Below the pieces are notes generated by a model. That model had not been told where the DNA came from. It saw only the letters and a program-made list of their open reading frames with translations, and did not search any database. A program made the translations under genes and the position numbers. 64,000 nt of DNA from Styela clava (lineage: Eukaryota > Chordata > Ascidiacea > Stolidobranchia > Styelidae): NCBI RefSeq assembly GCF_964204865.1, contig NC_135250.1:8928001-8992000 (forward strand). The letters are read 5' to 3'. Numbering within the stretch: the stretch's first letter is position 1; each line of letters opens with the position of its first letter. Shown here piece by piece: positions 26,385 to 39,487 of this stretch.

Positions 26385-27084
26385 CCACTGGGTCACCAAT
26401 CCACATACATTTGCATATTTGTGTGTCTTGATTTTTTTATATGCACTTATTTCTCTGTAATTTAGCATAAATATATATATAAACATAATTATCGGATTTG
26501 ATATCCTTTATTTGGGTGAATTTTTGTAAATGTAATAGTTGAATCAGTGTTTTCAGCTGGGTTGCTCGACCTAAAAGGGAAATTGACTCTTGAACTATCG
26601 GAAAGAACTTGACTACTTTCCTCCTTGACTTCTTCTCTTTTTTCGCCAAAATGATTTTTTCTGTCTTATTCCACATATTCACACCTTAATATTTTTGGGG
26701 GGCCTCGACGATTGACCTTATTTATTATATTTTTTACTTTAACTTCTCAATGCTTAATTTTTTCATTCCTTTTTTATTCGTAGTGCACACGCATAAACTT
26801 TATTTTATCTCTACAACTTTCCTTGTCTGTTTTTCTAGATTACTTTCCTCTTTGGCCAGAATAATTTTTTTTTCATCTATACTTATTTCAACATTTCCAA
26901 TCTTGATTTTCTTTGGGGCCTCATTAAACTTTTTTCTCTACAACTTTGCTTGTCTGTTTTCCTAGACTACTTTCCTCCGTGACTTCTTTTCTCTTTGGCA
27001 AGAATGATTTTCTTTTATCTGTACTTATTTCACAACATTTCCAATATTAATTTTCTCTGGGGCCTCGCTTTATTATTTTTTCCG

Positions 27085-27396
27085 ATGAGATCTGCAACTT
27101 ATTCGAGTATGTCACAGAAAACTGAAAGTTTCAAAGTGGAATCTATGAACGCAGTTGCTGTCACGGACATAGAATGTGAAACAGTATCAACAATCCATAC
27201 AAACATTCCAAACGAGACACATAAACTGTCAAATCAGTCTAAACGTATGAGCTGCCATTCGAAATATGAACATTTATGCAGAAAAGAACATGATACGGAG
27301 GAATACAACTCACTTGAATCAATTAATGTTGAATACAAAACATTTGATAACTTTGGGATTTCGTTGGAGCAGGTACCACACAACTTTGTCTGCTAA
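27085..27396 (+). CDS. Possible extra coding exon or small gene, copy 3 (longest version)
   Basis: A 103-residue frame from the ATG at 27085 to the TAA at 27394-27396. It is hydrophilic with several cysteines and histidines (for example MSCHSKYEHLCRKEH). It lies about 700 bp downstream of the stop of gene copy 3. It could be a single-exon gene or an exon ending at CAG|GTACCA near 27372. A further in-frame ATG upstream would add a hydrophobic leader, but that leader lies in the pyrimidine-rich repeat and is probably not coding. Only this copy of four is undamaged, so it may be a decaying relic. No family recognised. Confidence 0.3.
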   Translation: MRSATYSSMSQKTESFKVESMNAVAVTDIECETVSTIHTNIPNETHKLSNQSKRMSCHSKYEHLCRKEHDTEEYNSLESINVEYKTFDNFGISLEQVPHNFVC

Positions 27397-27987
27397 CTGT
27401 CATTCTGCTTCCTTCCATTAAATATTATGATATCCTATAAAAAGATTGAAAAAAAAGCTGATCTCTCAACTCTAGCGGATCACGCGACACAATCATAAGA
27501 GTCCGAGACCCTTACATTGTATATATACTATGGACGTTGTGTAAAAACGCGTTGCGTTATTGTAAACTCAAAATTTTCGGAAACTTGATATATCTTCTGT
27601 TTCTAGTTTATTCAATAAATTTAACACGGCCTTCGGAATGTGTTCATTAGAACATTTTCAAATATTTTATCTGGTCTTCTCAAAATAGTGTAGCAAAAAT
27701 TCTATTCTACAGACATTTAGAAATATTTGAATGTATATTTTGAAATTATTGTGGTGGTTATTGCTCTACTAGAGGTGCGGTTGACGTGTTGTGGAGTAGC
27801 GATTCTTGAAATGGGTGAAGCAGATATGAAAAAGCGAAAAAAACTCGGATGGGGAGATTCATTCAAGCACATTTCAAAAGATTAAAAATATGGAAACTTG
27901 TTTTGGGTATGTGCCAGTTGTAAAACGCCCTCAGAAATAGAAACTCAAAGTTAGGCTGTTAGTGAGAAGTCAATTAAGCTATAGTAT

Positions 27988-28994
27988 AGGGCCGGCCTGC
28001 CCAACCCTTTTAGTGTCGCGGGCCACTTTCACATAAAGAATTCATTGCGGGCCACAATCGTTTTTACCAAACTTAAATACCAGCCAAGTTCTGTTTTACG
28101 TCGTTTTGTAAAATTCGAATGACCAATACAAGTACCTAACAAAGCAACGTTTTTAGGATTTCCGAACGAATATATTGAATATGTAGGAATGACATCAAGT
28201 CAATATTATCACAATTTTAAACGGATTCGCAGTAACTAAATTTCAGAATTTTTATTTAACGCAAAATTAGCATGACCACAATAGAAAAATGCAAACAGAA
28301 GAAAAAAAACGAATGCCGGACCCAGTAGCAAATATATTGTTCACTTTTTTTACGGCGGCGATAAGGAATATCAAAATCGACACGAATAATATGTAATAAG
28401 AATGAAATTAATTTCGACAATAGCTTTCGAGTTTGTCAAACAAAACGCGCAGTTCCGCAAGATATGAAAAACCTAAACATCAAAGTCCACCAGATCGCAA
28501 GACGTGATATCTGCGTGATATGGAGAACCGACATTTGGATAAAGATGGCCGGAATGAACACAGCAAAATCACGAAACATACCTTACTAGCCTATAGAAAA
28601 TATCTGTATCTGAAATCCCAATTGTCATTCACGGCTCGTTGGAAAGTGGTGGTTGAATACATTCAATACAACACACTGGAATAGGCAAATCGTTCGTATC
28701 ACTAATTGAAAGCGATGTCTCGAAAATTGTGATTTCAAAGCTGACTATGATAAAAAGGAAGTCCAGATATCTCTCTCCGACAATCACGTCCGCAAAGAGA
28801 CTTGAAAAGTGGCATTTCTCGACCGTTTAAACAAGGAATAATGTTTTTATGGCATGTGTCAATATTTTCTTAGGTTTGTGGGAGACATCGAGATAAGTTT
28901 AGCATACCAAATTCTGGAAAATGCCGCGCGGGCCACTCGGAACCCTTCAGTGGGCCAGATGTGGCCCCGCGGGCCAGGTGTTGGACGACCCTTG
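27988..28994. mobile_element. hAT-type nonautonomous element, copy 3
   Basis: Same element, site and flanking 8-mers as in copy 1. Confidence 0.7.
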
Positions 28995-31211
28995 TATAGC
29001 GTCTCCGCCACGGGCTTAGTCGAAAAAACGAGTTTTAGAGTCTATTTCGCAACTCAAGACCAAGGGGTTCATACTCGGGCTGTCAGTACAATGTAAATTC
29101 ATACTACTTGCTGGCGTTTGCAAATTTGTGTGCGTATAGAAATTTTATACAGAATGACAAGGAGTTTTATATCCTCGAATATCTTTCTCGATTAAAGCAT
29201 TGTTATTTGCAAAATGTAATGATGTGAAAAAAATATTTCCAATCATAAGGCAGTTAAACATGGAGATTCCCGAGATATTTATTGAGATTTCCAGTTTGTT
29301 TCGAGTGTTTAAAATCATTACTAAATAATCATACCTCCCGCGGTGTAGATATATTTTATCAACTTTCTCACTTGCCTTTGCATCTTATTTGATCAACGGA
29401 GAATTTTGAAATATCCGAAGCAGCTCACTCGAATGCACTGTGATGATTTTGGGAATATTTGTAAGTAATCGTGGCAACGCAACTCGTGTACGACCGATTT
29501 CTTGGAGAACTATTTTATTCATTGGCGCAACTTAATTGGATGATTCAGGAAGAGCTGTAACCTGGATTTGACCTTCGAATACTTATAATACACAAATAGT
29601 GGCATAAAATTCTCTACTCCGAATTATTTACTGACAACGTTTTAAAAAACATCAGTAAATAAATAAATAATAAATAAATACCACCCGCATGTTAAAACAA
29701 CGTTGTATCTATGCATTCTAAGATGTAACTGTTTGAATTACTAGAGATATTTATTAAGGGTCCGTTTAATGAATGTTTCGAATAAATCTTTCCGAATGAA
29801 TTCATTCACTCATGACAATATTTCTGTTTGGATCACTGACCATGACCTTTTGTAACATGGCAACTACCGATTACATAACAATGGTTAAACAATGCCCTTG
29901 GCAACCTTGGTATCCATGAGAACCAGAGACAACCAATCATGTACCTCTGTACTTTTGCAATTAGTCTTGTAGTCTGTTCTGCCGAGTCTTCACTCGTTCG
30001 GTCGAGGGGGTTTAAGTTTCAATCGTACGATGTTTTCGATAGATGTTTCTGCGTGGCTTGTTATGCTAACCATTTCCTGGTGAGAAATGATAATAATGTT
30101 GGGCTATATGTGCCAATGCAATATTACTTCATGGTAACGTTATATTTAATGACTCAATCTGACGGATCGAATACCGGTGCAAAATCTAACACCTATTGTC
30201 TAATCCGATTTTAATTTTCCGAATTCTGTCCAAATCCAAGTTTTTATAGTAATCAGACTTAATCAATATGTTATATTTTATAGCCTTGGAATAATACAAT
30301 CAATTACGTTACATCCCATTCTTGCTAGCCAATTTCAATATGGGGATAGCGTGCTGTAAATGCACAGATGGAGATAATGATGAAACGATTAACTCTTTGA
30401 ACTCTGATGGCTCTGAGCAAAGTTACTCGCTCACCCTGAAGGTTCGCGGCGCCGTATTGGTAGAACAATAAAATAAGTCTAAATACTGGCTATTTGGCAC
30501 GCTTATAACTTTTTACCAATTATAGGTAGCACGTTGTGTGACATTTCAATCGAAAGGAAATTTTATCGTGCATTCAGAATGTATTTTCCATTTTGAAATA
30601 CATTTTGTCAAAATTAATAAAATTGACTCTAATCTAACAGTGATTTTTCTGCATGTATGTGAGTTTTGGCTTGAAATTTTGTTAGTTTGGTACAAAATAT
30701 ACTGCCAATATTTGATGTTCATAAAGAGTTTTTTATAAGCTTTTTGTTGATATTCGAATTACTATTGTGGCTGCCATATAACCAATTTTATATTTAAATA
30801 TTTAATTGTGTATCATTGTGTCGGGTGAACAACTGCGATAAGCGGCCATGACGCACTGATTACGCAGGTACGCAAAAGCCGATCACGTGACTACCGTCAT
30901 GAATATGTTGATAAGTACGTTCGAAACGTATTGCGTGGCAAAATGCGCGAGATAACTTTCACGACGACGTTCTCAGCGGGACATCGGTCGCCGAGTTTCG
31001 ATATGATATTAACCCTGTATGGATTGAAGTACCGACGTCGAGTAATGCGTGCAGTAATAGCAAAGTGAAGGGAAGCTAATATCGTCATATAAAATTTCAC
31101 GTGGAAAATGTTTTATTCGCCCATAGGTATTTGTTCAAATATCAACCAAAATAAGTACTTGCCTGCTCTGCAGATTAAAATATCTGATTGTACGAATGTT
31201 AGGCGAAGCAA

Positions 31212-31516
31212 GTGGATGGATCAATATCTGAGAGCACTAATAATGCAGAAAGAGCAACTCTTATTCCAACAAGATCATATGCATCGCCAGAACTAGATAC
31301 CCCACCGCAAAACGCCAGTTCTAATAATAGATGCGTCGTATGCAGCAAAATTTACGTTATTGCCAAAAAACCAATCCAGCTGCTAAAGACAAAGCGTTGC
31401 TGAAACGATGCGAGACAGTATATAAGTACAAATACTGTAATGAGTACCTATGTATAGGTAACGAAACCAACAACCATTGGTATAACTGGCACAACAAAGT
31501 GCAATATTGGATCTAG
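31212..31516 (+). pseudogene. Remnant of piggyBac transposase C-terminal cysteine-rich domain
   Basis: One frame reads ASSNNRCVVCSK (about 31310-31350). After a frameshift a second frame reads RCETVYKYKYCNEYLCIG (about 31406-31460). Together they match the order of Cys pairs and the ETxYxCxxCxxxLCxG pattern at the end of piggyBac transposases. The catalytic DDD core is not present anywhere in the element. The frames are broken, so this cannot encode an active enzyme. Confidence 0.6.
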
Positions 31517-32265
31517 AATGTGTCTTTTATCTGCATAATATTTTCATGTTCTTCATTGTTCCTGGCACAACAAAGTGCAATATTCAATTTAAATTTTTTA
31601 GCAAGCAGTCTTTTATGTACATACATTTTTCATGGACTTTATTGTTCTGTTATTCGCTAAGATAATCACAATCTTGTTCATGTTGCGTATACGTAACCAC
31701 AACTTAAAGAGGCTTGGGCAGTCAAAGTGTAGTGCGAATTTTGAATGCGTAGCATCGGGTTAATTAATTACTTCCTGCGGACATTTAAATGATAACATCT
31801 CGACGTAACGTTATTGCGGATATCGTCACGTTTAGTTGCATTTGCGTAATATACGTAAAGTTGTGCGTGACGAGACGTTGCCTCTCTTCAATGAGAACAC
31901 CAATTTGACGCAGCGTCGCTGTTAAATCTACAGATAATCTAATATATTTGGCCATAAAATTTGAATGGCTTATCGTAAAATCGTTTTGGATACGTATATG
32001 AAAAGCTATTCAAATTCTCCACATATATTGCCGATTGAATATGTGGCTATTTAGGCAAGAAATCGAAATTCTTTATATTAAATATTTGTTATCATACAAT
32101 AATTTCATACGCACTTTCAAATTGCCAATTTTACTGAAACATCGTATTTTAGAGCACCGATATTTACAATATAATTAGTCCCAATAACAAGCTTTCATGC
32201 AATATAAAATTTATTTAAATACTCATTGTGGTTCTTGAGATACGATATCATAAAGTTGATTCCCT

Positions 32266-32338
32266 CCGACAAGCCGGTAAACCGGCTTGCCGGGGCACAG
32301 AGCGTACTCAAACAAGCCGGTAAACCGGCTTGCCGGGT
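32266..32338. repeat. Two palindromic subterminal repeats at the right end of the piggyBac-like element
   Basis: ACAAGCCGGTAAACCGGCTT followed by GCCGGG occurs twice, at about 32268 and 32313, separated by GCACAGAGCGTACTCA. Each contains the palindrome AAGCCGGTAAACCGGCTT. Such repeats could be transposase-binding sites or hairpins; this is inference from position. Confidence 0.6.
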
Positions 32339-32742
32339 TCAAGCGGTTAACAAAAAGAGAAAAATGACGAAAACGCAAAGGCGGCGTTGGTTAAGGCGGA
32401 GAAAAACAGATGGAGAGATATTTCAATCGACTGAACCAACGAGGGAATCGCTAGATGCAGAGAAGCGGGAAACAGGTCAAATCGCTTTTAAAAAGCAGCA
32501 GCTTTCGTTGTGAGTAACAATATTAATTTAATTCGAATAAGTGAATACTTTTTTTTATAGTTAAACTCAGAATTAAAACGGTTGTTAATATAACAAACAT
32601 ATTTTTTGATGAAATAATTTTGTCGTTGATAACACCGCCCACTTTTATCAATCTTGTCCTGCTAGGAATCTTGAAGTGAAGTAGTACTTTTCAATGATAC
32701 ATCCTAAATTAGGATATATGGGTTACCAGCATATTGACATAG

Positions 32743-32979
32743 AGATACTCCCGAAGTATAGTAACCAAGATGGCGGACACCGGAACGTGGTATGTGTACG
32801 AGGTTAGGGTTACGCCATAATTTAATTCCAATTTTCCGTATTTTAGTTCTATTATGGGTTTGCGGTCTAGCCAAATGACTCCCGTAATATTTGTACCTGA
32901 AATTATGGCTCAACCCTGACCTACTACACATACTACGTTCCGGTATTCGCCCTCTTGGTTCACATACTTCGGGAGTACC
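32743..32979. mobile_element. Short inverted-repeat element in intron 1 (copy 4)
   Basis: Same foldback element and site as in copies 1 and 2, with a few substitutions (left end GATACTCCCG). Copies 3 and 5 carry a deletion with short filler in its place, at about 21488 and 42266. Confidence 0.65.
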
Positions 32980-35900
32980 GACATGAAAATCTCTCGAAAC
33001 GCTTTTTCCCAATAACACTAATCGACCAGAAAGTGGTATTTTTGCACGCGCAACATTTAATGATCTGTTATCCAATATATGAAAGCAAATATAAGTCAAT
33101 GTGAAAATAATTGTATTTATTTATCTCCTCCCATTTTCCTTATGTTCCGCATGACATTTCCAATATTCCGGCACACAGTCCCATCATATTAAGATTAACT
33201 TTACTCGGAAAAAAATATTATTGTCTGTGGACGAAGAACTTTATGAATCAATTGACATGCATTAAATGGAATGAACATTGGTAACGATGGCTGCAAAAAG
33301 ATGATGAATCTTGTATTAACAACAACAAATAAATTGAAAAGAAAAAGTGTGAAGATTTTTCTATGGTCAGGAACTGCGTTTCGTTCATAACGAACAAAAC
33401 CCAACCACAATGTAATGATATCCCACATCATAAACAATTCATAACATTAAGAGATAGAAGCTGACTGCGAGTAACATATTCATCTTTAGCCGATTTCTCA
33501 TTTATTTTATTCTATTAGTATCAGTTCGATTTGAATATTTTTGTCTTTTACCATTTCTTCAGAAGACGCTGTTTCTGATTTGTCATTCAATTTAAGTTGG
33601 TTTATACTTTATAGAATCAGTCTGAATTTGCTTTACAGAAAAATTGAAATTTTCCTATTTTAGCGGGCTTGTAAAATGGCATTTCTTTAGTGAATTTCAT
33701 TCCTACTATCAATTGCATACATTTAAAAATATTTAAAAAAAAAAACAGTTTGCTAAAAAAAGGTAATATAATATTTCATCATCAACTAGTAGCCGAAGGC
33801 ATTTTCAACTCATTCGCGTAACGTAGATGGCTTTAAATAGTATGCATATTTACAAAATGTTATTGGCATATGCATTTTTAGAAATGGAACTTTTGGGAGG
33901 AGAAATCCCCCGAAGCCTTTGCGAATATACCTGGGGAATCGTTTACAAGAGTAAGTTTTTACCTGTTTTATTAATTTGCCGTTGCCACGATTCACTTTTC
34001 ACAAAACGCTATTTTTACAGAACTCAAAGAGTTTGGGAGACAAAGCTGCTTTGGGCATCGGATTTGAAATCCAATTACACTGCGCTACTTCTACGAGGAC
34101 TAGTTCTTTCTTCCAGGAGGGTAATGTGTCCATTTACTCTTTCGAAATATTCACAGTATTCACACGTTTGGACGGTTCATATTATATGTAATCTGCTGAT
34201 ACAAATTGAAACTCATCCTGTTAAGACAAGATGCATGTCAAGGCATCAAATTGAGTATCTTTTCGTATAAATTAATCCTTATTCGGTATATTGACAGACA
34301 CGTCATGTTACAAGAGTAAATGGGCTAATGTCATCAGTCAACGTTGTCAATACCACTAATAAAAAATGCATCGAATCATTTTCCACAAGAGTCTCGAAAT
34401 TTCAATCAACAGTAAGTATATTGGTTTCTGAAAACAAAAACAAAAATTTGTGTCACTATTAGTAGTATTCCATGTAGTTGTTAATATTTTATCATATTTT
34501 CAGAATTGTAATCCGATGCAAAAATTTGATCCACTGAGGTAAGCGCTTTATATTTAAAATATTTTTTATCAATAGACATAAACTTTGAAATTCATACCTG
34601 AGCAATTTATACAATTAGCCATATAGAAATATTCTGTTTTATATATCTAGAAATGGGAATTTCACAGGAGTGATCTCCATGAGGAAGACACTCAGAAACT
34701 ATTTGCAACAGTAAGTTCATGAATTATATCATTAACTTGGCATTGTTCTTGCAATTTATACTTTAAAACGAGATTAATTTTTCGCAGAACTCGAATGGCG
34801 TGGGAACAAAGTTCCTTGTTATGGGCTTCCAACGTCAAAGTAAACCCAGGTCGTTGTGTGGAGATTGTTCAAAGTATTGTTCGTTTTACTTTTGAGGGAA
34901 CTTTCAACAGACGTATTTTTATAATCAAGAATATGCTTATTTCAGCCTGCTTAGAAATGCGGAATAGGTCGCTATAAATATGTATATTGATTTTTTAACT
35001 GGTTCGTGTCCACAGCACACAACACAATGTGAAGAGTTTATAGATCTTGGAGAGTAAAATTAACGCTTGCCTTTAAAAATATCGAATAGGTGTGTGAAGC
35101 ATTTTTACCAAATGGTATCCATCTTCACCTGTTTTTATTTAAACAGGCATCTCCGATGTCTCTTAAAGCAGGAAAACTGATTTCGGCCATTCCTATTGGC
35201 CATATGAGGTCGGCCAAATTGGCAAATGACGAATCAAAAGTAAGTTCGGTACTTAAAAATAAATATAGTATTGACTGACAGTAATTAAGATAAAACACTT
35301 CCAGATAGGGGAAATGCAAATTAACATAAAGTTCAGACATGGTTTCTTTATTTTTGTATTTGGTTAATTGGTATAACGCGTATCCAAACCCCTTTTTTGT
35401 ACCTTCATCTTAGTGAGTCCCCATGCTAAGCGTGCACGTATATAAACTACCGCTAAGACTAACTTTTCGAATGCTTATTTTAAAATATTCAGCCGAAAAA
35501 AGAAATTGTTTCATCTAGCAATTTGACAGATCTTAAAACATTGGGTTGCAAAAGAGATGAAACGTTAGTTCAGTCAAGGGTAGGTTGATTTTATTATTCG
35601 TAATTCGCAAATTTCTGTGTCAACTAAAAACTATATATTTTTTTGTTTTCTGTATTTTAAGAATTATCAGGAGAACAGATTCCATCAAACTATGTATGTA
35701 TCTTTTTTCATTTGAATAAAATATATATGTTAAAAATTCAATATATTATTCACGTTTCTGTTTTATTTCAGGGAAATTGCAAAACTTAAACAACAGAACG
35801 AGAGAACGAAAATAAAAATCAAACGACAGATTCAGGTGATATATCGACGATCATGGCTGACAAATATTTTACTCGAAAATAAAAACGATTAGAAAGTTCA

Positions 35901-38584
35901 TATACAAGAATACAAAGTATAATTAATTAATTAAGCGCAAACAATAAACCAATTGTTCATATCAAAACAAAAACTGATCAAAATGTGATCGACTTTTAGG
36001 AACGACATGAAATGGCGCAGGACAGAAGCCATCGATTCACTAATCCGAAGGTCAGCTATATTTATTCTAACACACATACTCTAATCATTCATCAATTTTG
36101 GCTGCTTTTTACTATGCTCTGCACTGCTTATTTACTATGCTCTAATATTGTAATAGACACTCATGGATTTCATTTTTAGACACCGTGTTTTGTTAACTGC
36201 GAGGTTAATAAATCGGCGATTCATAGCAGTCCTACAAATGTGAGATCTGCTTCAAACGAAGTTAAACGTGAATCAAAAGTAAGTATATTCATCGGATGTA
36301 TTGTGATAAAAAAAAATTACATTTTATTTCTTTAATATTCAACAATAATTAATGAGTAAAATTTGAGCGAAAAAGGGGATTTTTATGATAATTCCTATTT
36401 TTAATCCGTTTCATTTCTTATTTCAAGTGCTTTCCTGGAGAAAACGACGTCCGGCCACGTCTGTGAGTATAATATCTATTTTTTCATTTATTAATATGAT
36501 TGAAATTTTGGGTAACGAATTTAGAGTACTTCTCTTTTTTAAGTGGATTTGTAAGATTCAAGGAAAAGAATAAAAAAAGGATGGAGACAATCAGGAGGCG
36601 GAGAGAGGTGAAGTAATAACAGAAACATTAAAGAAAATTATTTCAAAATTTGAAAAAAAATATTCGAAAAGTTTTTACAAGCTGATATAGAAAATTGCAT
36701 GTTTTCACTGGAGTGGGAGCAGGATTTGCATTTCCTAAATTCCCCAGAGTAGAAGTTTTTGTTACAAAAATTCGATTATTCCGGATTTCATAGCTGGAGT
36801 GGGAGTCGGTCCTGAAATATGGTCCGAGTCCGGATGCGTCAGGCGGAGTCGATTTGAATTCTCTCCGGCTCTAAATCCCTGTAAAAGTAAAAAATGATTT
36901 CCATCCTTTTAGGAACTCGAAGAAAGAGTTCGGCAGATGGATGAAGACCTCAGAATATCCAAAATGAAGGTCTGGTATTTATTTATTTATACTAGATTTT
37001 TTTACTTTTTCTCCATTTCAACTTTAAACTTTGGATCAATATTTCTATCTTAAGTTTGTATGAAAAATGTCTTATTCTATTTTTGAGTTTAGTGTTTTGA
37101 TAACTTTTTTGACCAAACTTCATTATGGTTTTATTATTGCCATCTAAGCACCTTTTCGAACAGATTTGAAGAATATTATTTGGTAAAGCAATCACTCGCA
37201 CATTTCATGTTTGACACAGTTAGAATCACGAATATTCTAAAATCTATTCCGCTTATTTTTTTTTTTAGCTTGAACGATCTAATTCAGAGAATACTGTAAA
37301 ACATCATCAAACCGAAGTTGGTAAGTATCATAATCCATTTCGCTATGTTAAAATATCAACCCAATTTCATCTGAATATGACGACATTTGTGGTATTTAGA
37401 TTTATTAGTTTGCCGCAAAATAGAAAGTGTATTTGTGAGATTTGGTTGGGTCATAGCCCAAGTTCGTGAGACAAAATAAGATATAACTGCTAAGATTAAG
37501 ATTATAATAATTGCTGAGTCAAGTAATTAGAATGTAATAAAAATATGAAGATGGAAGGATTTAGTCTGTCTAATTTTGGTTATGCGCATACGAAGTAGAC
37601 AAGGAGAAAGGATCTGCAGTTTAACATAATATCCTAGTACCCAACGTAGTTCAAACTGATGGTTACAAATTAGTATCGTGGAAATTCCATTACGAAGTCG
37701 ATAGGTGCTTTTCTAGAATATTAAAACATATTTAAAAAGATAAAATCATCATTCGACTCGCATGGGATACAATATTTTATAAAATACTACAAAAATGTAA
37801 AAGATCAATATCCCTATCTCATATTTACAGGTGACAGCAGAAACAGGGAATGCCGAAACTCCCAGCAATGTTTTCCGCCATAACCACTGGGTCACCAATC
37901 CACATACATTTGCATATTTGTGTGTCTTGATTTTTTTATATGCACTTATTTCTCTGTATTTTAGCATAAATATATATATAAACATAATTATCGGATTTGA
38001 TATCCTTTATTTGGGTGAATTTTTGTAAATGTAATAGTTGAATCAGTGTTTTCAGCTGGGTTGCTCGACCTAAAAGGGAAATTGACTTTTGAACTATCGG
38101 AAAGAACTTGACTACTTTCCTCCTTGACTTCTTCTCTTTTTTCGCCAAAATGATTTTTTCTGTCTTATTCCACATATTCACACCTTAATTTTTTTGGGGG
38201 GCCTCGCCGATTGACCTTATTTATTATATTTTTTACTTTAACTTCTCAATGCTTAATTTTTTCATTCCTTTTTTATTCGTAGTGCACACGCATAAACTTT
38301 ATTTTATCTCTACAACTTTCCTTGTCTGTTTTTCTAGATTACTTTCCTCTTTGGCCAGAATAATTTTTTTTTTCATCTATACTTATTTCAACATTTCCAA
38401 TCTTAATTTTCTTTGGGGCCTCATTAAACTTTTTTCTCTGCAACTTTGCTTGTCTGTTTTCCTAGACTACTTTCCTCCGTGACTTCTTTTCTCTTTGGCA
38501 AGAATGATTTTCTTTTATCTGTACTTATTTCACAACATTTCCAATATTAATTTTCTCTGGGGCCTCGCTTTATTATTTTTTCCG

Positions 38585-38767
38585 ATGAGATCTGCAACTT
38601 ATTTGAGTATGTCACAGAAAACTGAAAGTTTCAAAGTGGAATCTATGAACGCAGTTGCTGTCACGGACATAGAATGTGAAACAGTATCAACAATCCATAC
38701 AAACATTCCAAACGAGACACATAAACTGTCAAATCAGTCTAAACGTATGAGCTGCCATTCGAAATAG
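38585..38767 (+). pseudogene. Possible extra coding exon, copy 4 (early stop)
   Basis: Identical to the truncated version of copy 2, with TAG after HSK. Confidence 0.25.
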
Positions 38768-39487
38768 GAACATTTATGCAGAAAAGAACATGATACGGAG
38801 GAATACAACTCACTTGAATCAATTAATGTTGAATACAAAACATTTGATAACTTTGGGATTTCGTTGGAGCAGGTACCACACAACTTTGTCTGCTAACTGT
38901 CATTCTGCTTCATTCCATTAAATATTATGATATCCTATAAAAAGATTGAAAAAAAAGCTGATCTCTCAACTCTAGCGGATCACGCGACACAATCATAAGA
39001 GTCCGAGACCCTTACATTGTATATATACTATGGACGTTGTGTAAAAACGCGTTGCGTTATTGTAAACTCAAAATTTTCGGAAACTTGATATATCTTCTGT
39101 TTCTAGTTTATTCAATAAATTTAACACGGCCTTCGGAATGTGTTCATTAAAACATTTTCAAATATTTTATCTGGTCTTCTCAAAATAGTTTAGCAAAAAT
39201 TCTATTCTACAGACATTTAGAAATATTTGAATGTATATTTTGAAATTATTGTGGTGGTTATTGCTCTACTAGAGGTGCGGTTGACGTGTTGTGGAGTAGC
39301 GATTCTTGAAATGGGTGAAGCAGATATGAAAAAGCGAAAAAAACTCGGATGGGGAGATTCATTCAAGCACATTTCAAAAGATTAAAAATATGAAAACTTG
39401 TTTTGGGTATGTGCCAGTTGTAAAACGCCCTCAGAAATAGAAGCTCAAAGTTAGGCTGTTAGTGAGAAGTCAATTAAGCTATAGTAT

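Larger units (their letters stand above)
20048..29326 (+). repeat. Tandem repeat unit, copy 3
   Basis: Complete copy of 9,279 bp. It is shorter mainly because the intron-1 inverted-repeat element is missing; a short filler containing ATCGATTAGGAT stands in its place near 21488. The 5' flank and intergenic spacers match those of the other copies and contain no recognisable additional gene. Confidence 0.93.
30393..32346 (+). mobile_element. piggyBac-like element inserted at TTAA
   Basis: Comparison with the other four copies shows exactly 1,958 extra bases, bounded by TTAA at 30389-30392 and 32347-32350. The ends are imperfect inverted repeats: CTCTTTGAACTC on the left, and CCGCTTGAACCC when the right end is read inward. 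TTAA targeting with a C-rich CTTTGA-type end is characteristic of the piggyBac superfamily. The interior keeps only a fragment resembling the C-terminal cysteine-rich domain of a transposase, so the element is nonautonomous. Confidence 0.85.
30340..37883 (+). pseudogene. Copy 4 of the array gene, broken by a TTAA transposon in exon 1
   Basis: Exon 1 is split into 30340-30392 and 32351-32509 by a 1,958-bp insertion. Reading into the insertion adds about 25 foreign codons and then a stop. Other exons: 33882-33950, 34021-34120, 34298-34411, 34504-34538, 34651-34710, 34788-34896, 35147-35239, 35493-35579, 35662-35693, 35772-35835, 36000-36050, 36180-36278, 36428-36462, 36544-36607, 36913-36969, 37269-37320, 37831-37883. 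These remain open. The exon-7 donor is mutated from GT to GG at 34897-34898; an in-phase upstream GTAAAC donor at 34840 could substitute. A restart at the Met of MTKTQ after the insertion would lack the acylation motif. Probably a recent null allele or pseudogene. Confidence 0.8.

Noticed and set aside
33827-34270. 147-codon plus-strand frame
   Set aside because: It combines another frame of exon 2 with exon 3 and intron read-through. Splice phases support the 18-exon model instead.
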